NCBI GenBank assembly: GCA_041158045.1
Contig: JBEBCD010000029.1
Span: 1-56,556 of the forward strand
Length of the DNA stretch: 56,556 bases
Reading direction: 5' to 3'
DNA from: CAXRBC01 sp041158045
Lineage (GTDB): Bacteria > Actinomycetota > Acidimicrobiia > Acidimicrobiales > Ilumatobacteraceae
Shown: one piece after another, positions 15,415 to 23,844 of the stretch
How the letters are laid out: each line of letters begins with the position of its first letter
Position numbering within the stretch: the stretch's first letter is position 1
Position numbers and translations under genes: made by a program
The notes under the pieces: generated by a model
Seen by the model: only the letters and a program-made list of their open reading frames with translations
What the model was told of the DNA's origin: nothing
The model's database searches: none

Positions 15415-16467
15415 TCAGCGCGCGGCGACCGCGCGCAGCGCGGCGACGTGGTCGGGCGTGACGCCGCAGCAGCCGCCGATGATCACGGCGCCGCGCGCGC
15501 GCCATGCCTCGGCAAACTCGGCGTACCGCGCGGGGGTGAGGTCGTCGCGCAGGCGGAGGATGTCGGTGTTGGCGGCGGCGTCCTTGCGCTGCGGCGGGAA
15601 GGCGTTGGCGTAGACGCCGAGTACGGGGTGACCTGGCGCGCCGGGCGGCGGGACGAGGCCGTCGAAGAGGTGCGGATCGGGCGCCGCGATGCGCGGCGGG
15701 GGCTGGGCCGGCGCGGGGAGCGCGGCCGCGGCCTGCTCGAGCGCGCGCGCCATGACTTCGGGCTGCGAGCAGTTGAACATCACGGCCCCCGTCGCGGGCG
15801 CCACCGCCCGCACGGCGTCCTCGATCGACTCGCCGCTGCGCAGGCGCGCGTCGCCCCCGTCGAGCGCGTCGTCGAGCGTGTAGGAGACCCACATGACGCG
15901 GCCCGTCATGTCGATGCTGCGCATCGCGGCGCGGGCCTCGGCGATGCTGCTCAGCGTCTCGCAGAGCCACACGTCGACCCACGGCAGCAGCCCGCGCACG
16001 AGCGGCGCGTAGAGCTCGTCGGCCTGCGCATCGTCGAAGAGGTCGGGTCGATACGAGCCGAACGCCGGGGGGAGCGAGCCGGCGACGACGATGCGCCGCG
16101 CGGGGGCCGGCCCGTCGGCCGTCGCGGCGAGCGCGGGGGCGTCGCCCGGGTCGTCGGCGACGCGGCGCGCGATGCGACCCGCGAGGTCGGCGAGCCGCAG
16201 CGCCTCGTCGCGCCAGCGCGCCTCGCCGAGGTGGAAGGGGACGAGGGCGTAGGAGTTGGTCGTGATGATCTCTGCGCCCGCCTCGACGAAGTTGCGGTGC
16301 GCGCGCTCGACCCACTCGGGGCCCTCGAGCAGCGCGAGCGCGGACCACTCCGGCTGGCGGAAGGGCGCGCCGATGCGCGCGAGCTCGCGACCCATGCCGC
16401 CGTCGAGGATCCGCACGCCGGGCGCGGGGCGTCCGGTCGTGGCGCCGGGCGCGGGGGAGGCCGTCAC
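15415..16467 (-). CDS. Homocysteine S-methyltransferase-family protein
   Basis: The 350-residue protein is a Zn-dependent methyltransferase of the MHT family (MmuM, BhmT, MetH N-terminal domain). It shows ILDGGMGREL at the start, AGAEIITTNSYALVP, the first zinc Cys in MFNCSQPEV and the last two in GGCCGVTPDH. Proven relatives methylate homocysteine from S-methylmethionine or betaine. Here the gene sits inside a catabolic operon with an acyl-CoA dehydrogenase and an MBL hydrolase, so methyl or thiol removal from a substrate should also be considered. Its GTG overlaps the MBL stop as GTGA. Confidence 0.84.
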   Translation of the reverse strand: MTASPAPGATTGRPAPGVRILDGGMGRELARIGAPFRQPEWSALALLEGPEWVERAHRNFVEAGAEIITTNSYALVPFHLGEARWRDEALRLADLAGRIARRVADDPGDAPALAATADGPAPARRIVVAGSLPPAFGSYRPDLFDDAQADELYAPLVRGLLPWVDVWLCETLSSIAEARAAMRSIDMTGRVMWVSYTLDDALDGGDARLRSGESIEDAVRAVAPATGAVMFNCSQPEVMARALEQAAAALPAPAQPPPRIAAPDPHLFDGLVPPPGAPGHPVLGVYANAFPPQRKDAAANTDILRLRDDLTPARYAEFAEAWRARGAVIIGGCCGVTPDHVAALRAVAAR

Positions 16468-17834
16468 GGGCGCAGGCGCGCCACCGCCGCCTCCGACTCG
16501 CGGGACGCCGCCTTGTAGATGCCCTTGGCCATGAGCGACAGCTCGGCGTCGCGACGGCGCTGGTAGACGTCGGCGCGCACCCCGTGCACCGCCGGGTCGT
16601 CGGGCGCCGCCCACGCGGCCCAGTCGGCGAGGTGGCACGCGAGGCGCAGGTCGCCCGCGTCGGCGAGCGCGGAGGCGCGGCGGGCCAGCACGTCGGCACC
16701 GCCCGCGAGCGCGGCGATCTCGGCGCCGACGGCGGCGTCGGGTGCCGGCTTGAGGCGCGAGGCGGCACCGTCCCACCAGCCGCCGTAGAGGCGCCAGACG
16801 TTGCGCACGACGAACTCCGGCTCGTCGTAGTACGGGCGCATGTAGGGCTTGGCGAGCACCTCGTCGGGCACGCGAACCGAGTGGATGATCTCGTCGAGCG
16901 TCGCGTCGGCATTCATCATCGTCACGACCTGGCCGACGAGCGTCTCGAGCGCGAGCGCGATGTCGCCGAGCACGCCCGCGATGCGGGCGCGACCCTCGAT
17001 CGGCAGGCCGTGGGCGGGCAGGAGCAGCTCGGGACCCTCGGCGGCCATGTCGCGCAGGGCCCGCGCCCACTCGAGCGGGTAGCGCTGCACCTTCTGCGGG
17101 TTGCCGGCGTTGGGGAAGTTCCAGATCACGAAGTCGCCGACGAAGGCCCAGCGGCGACCCGGCACCCAGATCCACGTGTGGTCGTCGGTCTCGCCGCGCG
17201 CGTGTCGCAGCTCGACGCGCTCGCCGCCGAAGTCCGCGGCCAGCGACTCCTCGTAGACGGTGTCCGGCTCGAGCGTGGCCGGCGGGAGGAAGTGCTCGGT
17301 GCCGCCGCCGATGCCGAGGTTGGCGTCCGCCTTGATGCCGCCGAACTGCCGCTGGTTGATCCGCAGGTTCCAGTCGTTGGTCGCGCGGTAACGGGCGAGC
17401 CGGTCGCGCACGCGGGCGTGGCCGATGACGGTCGGTCGCGGCCGGCCGGCACGGTCGGCATCCTCGGCGAAGGCGAAGCTGCCGCCGACGTGGTCGGCGT
17501 GGCCGTGCGTGTACACGATGCGCCGCACGGGGTCGGTGCTCCAGCCGCGCAGTGCGCCGACGACGGCGGCGCCCGTGTGCACGTTGGACGCGTCGATGCA
17601 CGAGATGCCGTCCGCGGTGCGCCAGGCGAGCACGTGGCTGAAGCTCTCGACGATCGCGAGCCCGTCGGCGAGCTCGCTCAGCTCGTTGGTCACGCGGTTG
17701 GGGAAGAGCATCGGGTCGCCCTCGTCGAGGATGCGACGCGACGCCTCGAGGGGGTGCACGCCGCTCGGCGCCGTGCGCCGCGGCGAGATGGGCTGCCGGC
17801 TCGTCTCGCGCTCGGGGCGCGCGTCGCCACTCAC
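16464..17834 (-). CDS. MBL-fold hydrolase with alkyl-sulfatase-type C-terminal domain
   Basis: The 456-residue enzyme has the metallo-beta-lactamase zinc motif THGHADHVGG, further ligands in HARGETDDHT and FVGDFV, and LLPAHG. After residue ~310 the sequence (YMRPYYDEPEFVVRNVWRLYGGWWDG, then helical repeats ending LSLMAKGIYK) matches the dimerisation domain of SdsA/YjcS-type alkyl sulfatases. A sulfate ester or similar ester hydrolase is likely; the terminal SCP-2-like domain of the long alkyl sulfatases is absent. The first ~45 residues are charged and variable. GTG 17834 overlaps the dehydrogenase stop as GTGA. Confidence 0.84.
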   Translation of the reverse strand: MSGDARPERETSRQPISPRRTAPSGVHPLEASRRILDEGDPMLFPNRVTNELSELADGLAIVESFSHVLAWRTADGISCIDASNVHTGAAVVGALRGWSTDPVRRIVYTHGHADHVGGSFAFAEDADRAGRPRPTVIGHARVRDRLARYRATNDWNLRINQRQFGGIKADANLGIGGGTEHFLPPATLEPDTVYEESLAADFGGERVELRHARGETDDHTWIWVPGRRWAFVGDFVIWNFPNAGNPQKVQRYPLEWARALRDMAAEGPELLLPAHGLPIEGRARIAGVLGDIALALETLVGQVVTMMNADATLDEIIHSVRVPDEVLAKPYMRPYYDEPEFVVRNVWRLYGGWWDGAASRLKPAPDAAVGAEIAALAGGADVLARRASALADAGDLRLACHLADWAAWAAPDDPAVHGVRADVYQRRRDAELSLMAKGIYKAASRESEAAVARLRP

Positions 17835-18928
17835 CGGGGGAGTCCGAGGACGCGCTCGCCGAGGATGTTGCGCATCACGTTGGACGTCCCTCCCATGATC
17901 GTGTACGCGGGAGCGTACGCGAGTCCCCGCGCGGTGGCGTCCCACAGGGTCGCCTCGGGGCCGAGGACGCGGGAGACGAACGCGGCGACGCGCTGCTCGT
18001 GCTCGGTGCAGAAGCACTTGGTCGCCGCGGAGAAGCCGCGCGGTGCCTGGCCCAGCACCTCGCGGATCACGAGCAGGCGGCCGAGCGCGTAGCCGGCCTC
18101 GATGGCGGCGATCTCCTGGCGCACGACGAGGTCGGCGCGGTCGGCGCGCGCGAGGGCGGCGAGGTAGAGCGCGCGGTTGGACACCAGCCGGTCGATGCCG
18201 CCCCGCTCGTGCTCGAGCTGGCGCATCGTCTGGGTGAAGGCGGCGCCCTCGGCGCCGACCAGGTGGTCCGCGGGCACGCGCACGTCGTCGTAGAAGACCT
18301 CGCAGAAGTGGGCATTGGTCGTCATGTCGCGGATCGGACGCACCGTGATGCCGGGGGCGTCCATCGGGACGATGATCTCGCTGATCCCCGCGTGGGCCGG
18401 GCCGTCCGTGGCGGTGCGGCAGATGAGGTAGCAGTAGTCGGCGAGCTCGCCGAAGCTCGTCCAGACCTTCTGCCCGGTGATGACCCAGTGGTCGCCGTCG
18501 CGGCGGGCGGTCGTCTGGAGCCCGGCGAGGTCGCTGCCCGCGCCCGGCTCGCTCATGCCGATGCACCACGTGGTCTCGCCCGACAGGATCTCGGGGAGGA
18601 ACCGCTCGCGTTGCGCGGGCGTGCCGTAGGCGATGAGGGCGGGGCCCATCTGGCGGTCGGCGAACCACATGCCCGCGAGCGGTGCGCCCGCCGCGATCAG
18701 CTCCTCGCCGACGATGAGCCGCTCGATCGGGGGGCGCCCTCCGCCGCCGTGCTCGCGCGGCCATGTCATGCCGATCCACCCGAGGCGCGCGAGCTCGCGG
18801 GAGAACTCCGGCTCGTAGCCGTTCATCCACGAGTCGTTCACCCGTCCGTAGCGTCGCACCGCGTCGGCGGCCACCTCGCGCGCTCGGTCGCGCAGCGCGA
18901 GCTGCTCGGACGACCACGCGAAGTCCAC
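17831..18928 (-). CDS. Acyl-CoA dehydrogenase
   Basis: The 365-residue flavoprotein has the standard three-domain architecture: helical N-terminus with WPREHGGGG, the FAD signature WCIGMSEPGAGSDLAG, the beta domain with ITGQKVWTS, and a C-terminal helical domain ending YTIMGGTSNVMRNILGERVLG. In that ending the catalytic base of many family members would be expected one loop earlier, and I cannot place it without an alignment. It probably forms the first step of a beta-oxidation-like route, with downstream genes coupled by GTGA overlaps. It is divergent from isocitrate dehydrogenase. Confidence 0.9.
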   Translation of the reverse strand: MDFAWSSEQLALRDRAREVAADAVRRYGRVNDSWMNGYEPEFSRELARLGWIGMTWPREHGGGGRPPIERLIVGEELIAAGAPLAGMWFADRQMGPALIAYGTPAQRERFLPEILSGETTWCIGMSEPGAGSDLAGLQTTARRDGDHWVITGQKVWTSFGELADYCYLICRTATDGPAHAGISEIIVPMDAPGITVRPIRDMTTNAHFCEVFYDDVRVPADHLVGAEGAAFTQTMRQLEHERGGIDRLVSNRALYLAALARADRADLVVRQEIAAIEAGYALGRLLVIREVLGQAPRGFSAATKCFCTEHEQRVAAFVSRVLGPEATLWDATARGLAYAPAYTIMGGTSNVMRNILGERVLGLPR

Positions 18929-18936
18929 GATCGACG

Positions 18937-18942
18937 AGCCTA
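18937..18942 (-). promoter_or_regulatory. -10-like hexamer TAGGCT before acyl-CoA dehydrogenase
   Basis: Eight bases lie between this minus-strand hexamer and the GTG at 18928. It would drive the four-gene operon. Confidence 0.45.
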
Positions 18943-18960
18943 GGTACGGACGCCCGCGGG

Positions 18961-18966
18961 TATCGT
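18961..18966 (+). promoter_or_regulatory. -10-like hexamer TATCGT before icd
   Basis: It lies twelve bases before the ATG at 18979, so a leader of only a few bases is predicted. It faces the dehydrogenase promoter 18 bases away. Confidence 0.4.
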
Positions 18967-18978
18967 GGGCGACCGATC

Positions 18979-20196
18979 ATGGCGACGAAGATCAAGGTCC
19001 GCACGCCGGTCGTCGAGCTCGACGGCGACGAGATGACGCGGATCATCTGGAAGTACATCAAGGACCGGCTGATCCTCCCGTACCTCGACGTGACGCTCGA
19101 GTACTACGACCTCTCGATCCAGCACCGCGACGCCACCGAGGACCGGGTGACGGTCGACGCCGCCAAGGCGATGCTGCGCCACGGCGTGGGCGTCAAGTGC
19201 GCGACGATCACGCCCGACGAGGCGCGCGTCAAGGAGTTCGGCCTCAAGAAGATGTGGAAGTCGCCCAACGGCACGATCCGCAACATCCTCGACGGCGTCG
19301 TCTTCCGCGAGCCGATCATCTGCAGGAACGTGCCGAAGCTCGTGCCCCACTGGACCAAGCCGATCGTCATCGGGCGCCACGCCCATGGCGACCAGTACCG
19401 CGCGACGGACTGGAAGGTCCCCGGCCCGGGCACCGTGACGCTGCGCTACGTGCCCGAGGGCGGCGGGGAGCCGGTGGAGATGGAGGTCGCCACGTTCCCC
19501 GCGTCGGGCGTCGTGATGGCGATGTACAACTACGACGAGTCGATCCGCAGCTTCGCCCGCGCGTCGTTCAACTACGGGCTGCAGCGCCACTACCCGGTGT
19601 ACCTCAGCACCAAGAACACGATCCTCAAGGCCTACGACGGGCGCTTCAAGGACCTCTTCCAGGAGGTCTTCGACGCCGAGTTCCGCGCCGAGTTCGAGCG
19701 GCGGGGGCTCACCTACGAGCACCGCCTCATCGACGACATGGTCGCCTGCATGCTCCGCTGGGAGGGCGCCTACGTCTGGGCCTGCAAGAACTACGACGGA
19801 GACGTCCAGAGCGACGTCGTCGCCCAGGGCTACGGCTCGCTGGGGCTCATGACCTCGGTCCTCACGACCCCCGACGGCGCGGTCATCGAGAGCGAGGCCG
19901 CGCACGGCACCGTCACGCGCCACTACCGGGACCACCAGAAGGGCCTCGAGACGTCGACCAACTCGATCGCGAGCATCTACGCCTGGACGCGCGGTCTCGC
20001 GCACCGCGGGCGCCTCGACGGCACGCCGGACGTCGTCGAGTTCGCCGAGCGGCTCGAGCGCGTGTGCGTCGAGGCCGTCGAGGGCGGCGAGATGACCAAG
20101 GATCTCGCCGTGCTGATCTCGCCCGATCAGCCGTGGCTCACCACCACCGGCTTCCTCGAGGCGGTCGAGCGGCGCCTCGCCGCCGCGATGGCCTGA
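18979..20196 (+). CDS. icd: Isocitrate dehydrogenase, NADP-type
   Basis: The 405-residue enzyme converts isocitrate to 2-oxoglutarate and CO2 in the citric acid cycle. It is the eukaryote-like homodimeric class: VVELDGDEMTRIIW, KSPNGTIRNILDGVVFREPI (substrate Ser, Asn and Arg), the Tyr/Lys region NYDGDVQSDVVAQGYGSLGLMTS, and the cofactor loop EAAHGTVTRHY. Length matches that class (about 400-410) rather than the monomeric enzyme near 740. The ATG is followed by KIKVRTPVVE as in close family members. It clusters with citrate synthase and aconitase. Confidence 0.95.
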   Translation: MATKIKVRTPVVELDGDEMTRIIWKYIKDRLILPYLDVTLEYYDLSIQHRDATEDRVTVDAAKAMLRHGVGVKCATITPDEARVKEFGLKKMWKSPNGTIRNILDGVVFREPIICRNVPKLVPHWTKPIVIGRHAHGDQYRATDWKVPGPGTVTLRYVPEGGGEPVEMEVATFPASGVVMAMYNYDESIRSFARASFNYGLQRHYPVYLSTKNTILKAYDGRFKDLFQEVFDAEFRAEFERRGLTYEHRLIDDMVACMLRWEGAYVWACKNYDGDVQSDVVAQGYGSLGLMTSVLTTPDGAVIESEAAHGTVTRHYRDHQKGLETSTNSIASIYAWTRGLAHRGRLDGTPDVVEFAERLERVCVEAVEGGEMTKDLAVLISPDQPWLTTTGFLEAVERRLAAAMA

Positions 20197-20222
20197 CGGC
20201 CGACGACGTGTCCGCCGCCGCC

Positions 20223-21203
20223 ATGCGCGCGGTGGTGCTCGCGGCGCACGGCGGCCCCGAGGTGCTCGCCGTGCGCGAGGTGCCGGCGCCGACGCCGGGG
20301 CCCGACGAGATCCGCGTCGCGGTGCGCGCGACGGCGATCAACCGTGCGGACGTCCTGCAGCGGATGGGCCTGTACCCCGACCCGTTCCCTGGTCCCCACG
20401 AGATCCCGGGGCTCGAGTTCGCCGGCACGGTCGAGTCGTGCGGCGACCGCGTGCGTGCGTGGCGGCCCGGCGACGAGGTGATGGGCATCGTGAGCGGCGG
20501 CGCGTACGCCGAGATGCTCTGCGTCCACGAGCGCCAGGCCGTGCGCGTGCCGCGCGGCATCGCCCTCGGCGATGCGGGCGCCATCCCCGAGGTGTTCGTC
20601 ACCGCCTGGGACGCGCTCGTCGTGCAGGGCGGGCTCGCGAGCGGGCGGTGGGCGCTCGTGCACGCGGGCGGCTCGGGCGTGGGCACGGCCGCGATCCAGA
20701 TCTGCCGCGCCGTCGGGGCGCGGGTCATCGTCACCTGCTCGGCGGACAAGCGCGCGGCCTGCACCGCGCTCGGCGCGCACGCCGCCGTGGACCACCGGGC
20801 TGAGGACTTCGTCGAGGTCGTGCGGCGGGAGACCGGCGGCGCCGGCGCCGACGTCGTGCTCGACGTGGTGGGCGGCGACTACGCGGCGCGCAACGTGGCG
20901 TGCCTCGCCCCGCGCGGGACCATCGTGCAGGTCGGCGTGATGCGGGGGCCGGACGCATCCGTGCCGCTCGGCGCGCTCATGCGCGCGCGCGGCCGCATCG
21001 TCGGGACCGTGCTGCGCCCGCGGCCCCTCGAGGAGAAGATCGCGATCTCACGACGCTTCGAGGCCGAGGTGGTGCCGCTCCTCGAGTCGGGGGCCCTGCG
21101 GCCCGTGATCGACCGCCGCTACCGCCTGGACGAGATGGCCGACGCGCACCGGCGCATGGAGGCCAACGCCAACGTGGGCAAGATCGTCATCGACGTGCGC
21201 TGA
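20223..21203 (+). CDS. PIG3-family NAD(P)H quinone oxidoreductase
   Basis: A 326-residue zinc-independent MDR protein of the quinone oxidoreductase type (TIGR02824/PIG3). It shows INRADVLQRMGLYP, PGLEFAGTV, the cofactor-binding loop HAGGSGVGTAAIQ, and GADVVLDVVGG. These enzymes reduce quinones or enone-type compounds with NADPH. ATG 20223 gives the usual MRAVVL start; a GTG at 20208 would add five residues. The gene follows icd by 26 bases and overlaps citrate synthase tail to tail by 17 bases. Confidence 0.88.
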   Translation: MRAVVLAAHGGPEVLAVREVPAPTPGPDEIRVAVRATAINRADVLQRMGLYPDPFPGPHEIPGLEFAGTVESCGDRVRAWRPGDEVMGIVSGGAYAEMLCVHERQAVRVPRGIALGDAGAIPEVFVTAWDALVVQGGLASGRWALVHAGGSGVGTAAIQICRAVGARVIVTCSADKRAACTALGAHAAVDHRAEDFVEVVRRETGGAGADVVLDVVGGDYAARNVACLAPRGTIVQVGVMRGPDASVPLGALMRARGRIVGTVLRPRPLEEKIAISRRFEAEVVPLLESGALRPVIDRRYRLDEMADAHRRMEANANVGKIVIDVR

Positions 21204-22458
21204 GCGGCACGTAGTCGCGCGCGTCGGCGCCGACGTACCACTGCCGCGGGCGGCTGATCTTCTGGGCGTCGTCGCCCAGCAGCTCGCGGTAGTGCGCGAG
21301 CCAGCCCGCGGTGCGGGGGATCGCGAAGAGCACGGTGAACATCTCGATGGGGAAACGCAGGGCCTGGTAGATGAGGCCCGAGTAGAAGTCGACGTTGGGG
21401 TAGAGCCTGCGGGAGACGAAGTATTCGTCGCGCAGCGCGACCTCCTCCAGCTTGAGCGCCACGTCGAGCAGGGGGTTCTTGCCCGTGACCTTGAAGACGT
21501 CCTCGGCCGTGCGCTTGATGAGCGTGGCGCGGGGGTCGTAGTTCTTGTAGATGCGGTGTCCGAAGCCCATGAGACGGCCCTTGCCCGCCTTGACCGAGGC
21601 GATGAAGGCGTCGACCTGCGACACGTCGCCGATCTCGGCGAGCATGCGCACGACCGCCTCGTTGGCGCCGCCGTGGAGCGGGCCGTAGAGGGCGGCGGCG
21701 CCGGCGGCGACCGCCGAGTACGGGTCGGCGTTGGCCGAGGCGACGGTGCGCAGCGCGGTGGTCCCGCAGTTCTGCTCGTGGTCGGCGTGGAGGATGAAGA
21801 GCACCTCCATCGCGCGGGCGAGCGTCGGGTCGACCCGGTAGTCGTCGCCGATCTTGAACATCATGTTGAGGAAGTTGGCGCCGAAGCCCAGGCCGTTGTT
21901 GGGCGAGACGAAGGGCAGGCCGGAGGAGAAGCGGTAGCACATGGCCGCCAGGGTCGGGACCTTGGCGATCAGGCGGAGCACCTGCTTGTCCAGCGTGGCG
22001 GCGTCGAAGATGCGGTTGGACTCGGGGTAGAAGGTGCCGAGTGCGGCCACCGACGAGATGAACATGCCCATCGGGTGGGCGTCGTAGTGGAAGCCGTCGA
22101 CGAAGCGCTTGCGCATGTTCTCGTGGATCATCGTGTGGTGCGTGACCTCGAAGCCCCAGGTCTCGAGCTGTGCCGCAGTCGGCAGCTCGCCGTGGAGCAG
22201 CAGGTACGCGACCTCGAGGAAGGTGGAGTGCTCCGCCAGTTGCTCGATGGGGTAGCCGCGGTAGCGCAGCACGCCCGCGTCGCCGTCGACGAAGGTGATG
22301 GCCGAGCGGCAGGCCGCGGTGGAGAGGAAGGCCGGGTCGTAGACCCGCAGGTTGGGGTCCAGGTCGCGCAGGGCGCTCGACGGGATCGTGCCGTCGACGA
22401 CGGGGACCGTGATCTTCTTGCCCGTGCGGTCGTCGACGATGGTGATCGTGTCGGCCAT
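21187..22458 (-). CDS. gltA: Citrate synthase
   Basis: The 423-residue enzyme condenses oxaloacetate with acetyl-CoA. It is of the hexameric bacterial type: FTFDPGF-like start replaced by LRVYDPAFLST, then LRYRGYPIEQLAE, LHADHEQNCGTTALR, the two active-site His in GPLHGGANEA and GFGHRIYKNYDPR, and the catalytic Asp in YPNVDFYSGLIYQ; it ends RPRQWYVG. It is the last gene of the minus-strand run nitroreductase-aconitase-carboxyltransferase-gltA, with 17 bases to the previous gene, but a hexamer there may give it its own promoter. Confidence 0.95.
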   Translation of the reverse strand: MADTITIVDDRTGKKITVPVVDGTIPSSALRDLDPNLRVYDPAFLSTAACRSAITFVDGDAGVLRYRGYPIEQLAEHSTFLEVAYLLLHGELPTAAQLETWGFEVTHHTMIHENMRKRFVDGFHYDAHPMGMFISSVAALGTFYPESNRIFDAATLDKQVLRLIAKVPTLAAMCYRFSSGLPFVSPNNGLGFGANFLNMMFKIGDDYRVDPTLARAMEVLFILHADHEQNCGTTALRTVASANADPYSAVAAGAAALYGPLHGGANEAVVRMLAEIGDVSQVDAFIASVKAGKGRLMGFGHRIYKNYDPRATLIKRTAEDVFKVTGKNPLLDVALKLEEVALRDEYFVSRRLYPNVDFYSGLIYQALRFPIEMFTVLFAIPRTAGWLAHYRELLGDDAQKISRPRQWYVGADARDYVPLSARR

Positions 22459-22465
22459 CGCCGTC

Positions 22466-22471
22466 ACGCTA
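22466..22471 (-). promoter_or_regulatory. -10-like hexamer TAGCGT before gltA
   Basis: Seven bases separate it from the ATG at 22458. It falls between the carboxyltransferase stop and gltA, suggesting separate expression of citrate synthase. Confidence 0.5.
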
Positions 22472-22475
22472 CCGA

Positions 22476-23831
22476 TCAGAGCGGCGTGTTGTCGTGCTTG
22501 CGGTGCACGAGCTTCTCGCGCTTCTCGAGGAGCATCTCCAGCGCGGCGCTCACCTCGGCCCGCGTCTCCGCCGGATCGACGACCGCGTCCACGTAGCCGC
22601 GCTCCGCCGCGACGTAGGGGTTGAGCAGGCGCTCGGCGTAGTCGCGCTCGTACTCCGCGCGGGCGTCGTCGTCGGCGCGGCGCATGAGGATGGCCGAGGC
22701 CTGGCCCGCGCCCATCACGGCGAGCTCCGCGGTGGGCCATGCGAGGCAGACGTCGTTGCCCATGCGCTTGGAGTCCATGACGATGTAGGCGCCGCCGTAG
22801 CTCTTGCGCAGGATGACGCAGACCCGCGGCACGGTCGCGCGCCCGTAGGCGAAGACGAGCTGCGCGCCGTGGCGGATCATGCCGCGCCACTCGAGGTCCT
22901 TGCCGGGGTAGAAGCCCGGGGTGTCGACGAGGGTCACGAGCGGCACGTTGAATGCGTCGCAGAACGACACGAACCGGGCGGCCTTCTGCGACCCGGGGAT
23001 GTCGAGCGTGCCCGCGAGCGCGAGCGGCTGGTTGGCCACGATGCCGACCACCCGTCCGCCGATGCTGCCGAGGGCGGTGACGACGTTGGGCGCCCAGCGG
23101 TCGCGCAGCTCCAGCAGGTAGCCGTCGTCGAGCAGCTCGCGCGCGACGTCGCGCACGTCGTAGCTGCCGGTCGACGAGGCGGGGATGACCGCTGCGACGC
23201 CGTCGAGGCGGCGGTCGGTCGGGTCGGAGGTGGGGATCGTGGGGGGCAACTCGTTGACGCTGTCGGGCAGGAACGCCAGCACGTGCTCGATCTCGGCCAC
23301 CGCCGCGTCGCGGTCGGGGACCACGATCTGCGCGACGCCGCTCTGGCGGGCGTGGGCGTCGGCGCCGCCCAGCTCGGCGTTGGACACCTGGACGCCGGTG
23401 AACTCGGCGACCATCGTGGGCCCGCTCACGAATGCGAAGGCCTCCTCGGTCATGATCACGACGTCGCAGAGGCCGATGAGGAGTGCGGGGCCCGAGACGG
23501 CGGGGCCCGTGACGGCGGCGACGATCGGCACGACGCCGGAGCACGAGGCGATCTGCTTGGCCGCGCGGCCCCAGCCGTGGAGCGCCGCGACGCCCTCGAC
23601 GATGTCGGCGCCGGAGGAGCCCATCGTCATCACGAGCGGCAGGCCCTTGTCGCGGGCCATCGCAGCGGCGTCGGCGATGACGCCCGAGGCGTCGGCGGAC
23701 AGCGCGCCGCGGTGGACGCCCTCGTCCACGTCGATCCAGACCACGCGCCGGCCGATGCCGGGCAGCGTGCGCACCGCGGCGGCGGCCGCGCCGCGGACGC
23801 CGTGCTGGAGGTCGACGTCGGCGGCGCTCAC
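22476..23831 (-). CDS. Acyl-CoA carboxylase carboxyltransferase (beta) subunit
   Basis: The 451-residue protein is the carboxyltransferase of a biotin-dependent acyl-CoA carboxylase (PccB/AccD type), moving CO2 from carboxybiotin to propionyl-CoA or acetyl-CoA. N-domain features are TMGSSGADIVEGV, VPIVAAVTGPAVSGPAL and FVSGPTMVAEFTG; C-domain features are VVGIVANQPLALAGTLD, LVTLVDTPGFYPG and LRKSYGGAYIVM. It is shorter than the usual 510-550, lacking the standard N-terminal segment (KLTARERIDLLLD). No in-frame upstream start restores it, since the aconitase stop is only 13 bases away. No biotin carboxylase subunit is in the window. Confidence 0.88.
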   Translation of the reverse strand: MSAADVDLQHGVRGAAAAAVRTLPGIGRRVVWIDVDEGVHRGALSADASGVIADAAAMARDKGLPLVMTMGSSGADIVEGVAALHGWGRAAKQIASCSGVVPIVAAVTGPAVSGPALLIGLCDVVIMTEEAFAFVSGPTMVAEFTGVQVSNAELGGADAHARQSGVAQIVVPDRDAAVAEIEHVLAFLPDSVNELPPTIPTSDPTDRRLDGVAAVIPASSTGSYDVRDVARELLDDGYLLELRDRWAPNVVTALGSIGGRVVGIVANQPLALAGTLDIPGSQKAARFVSFCDAFNVPLVTLVDTPGFYPGKDLEWRGMIRHGAQLVFAYGRATVPRVCVILRKSYGGAYIVMDSKRMGNDVCLAWPTAELAVMGAGQASAILMRRADDDARAEYERDYAERLLNPYVAAERGYVDAVVDPAETRAEVSAALEMLLEKREKLVHRKHDNTPL

Positions 23832-23844
23832 GGCCCGGCGTCGG

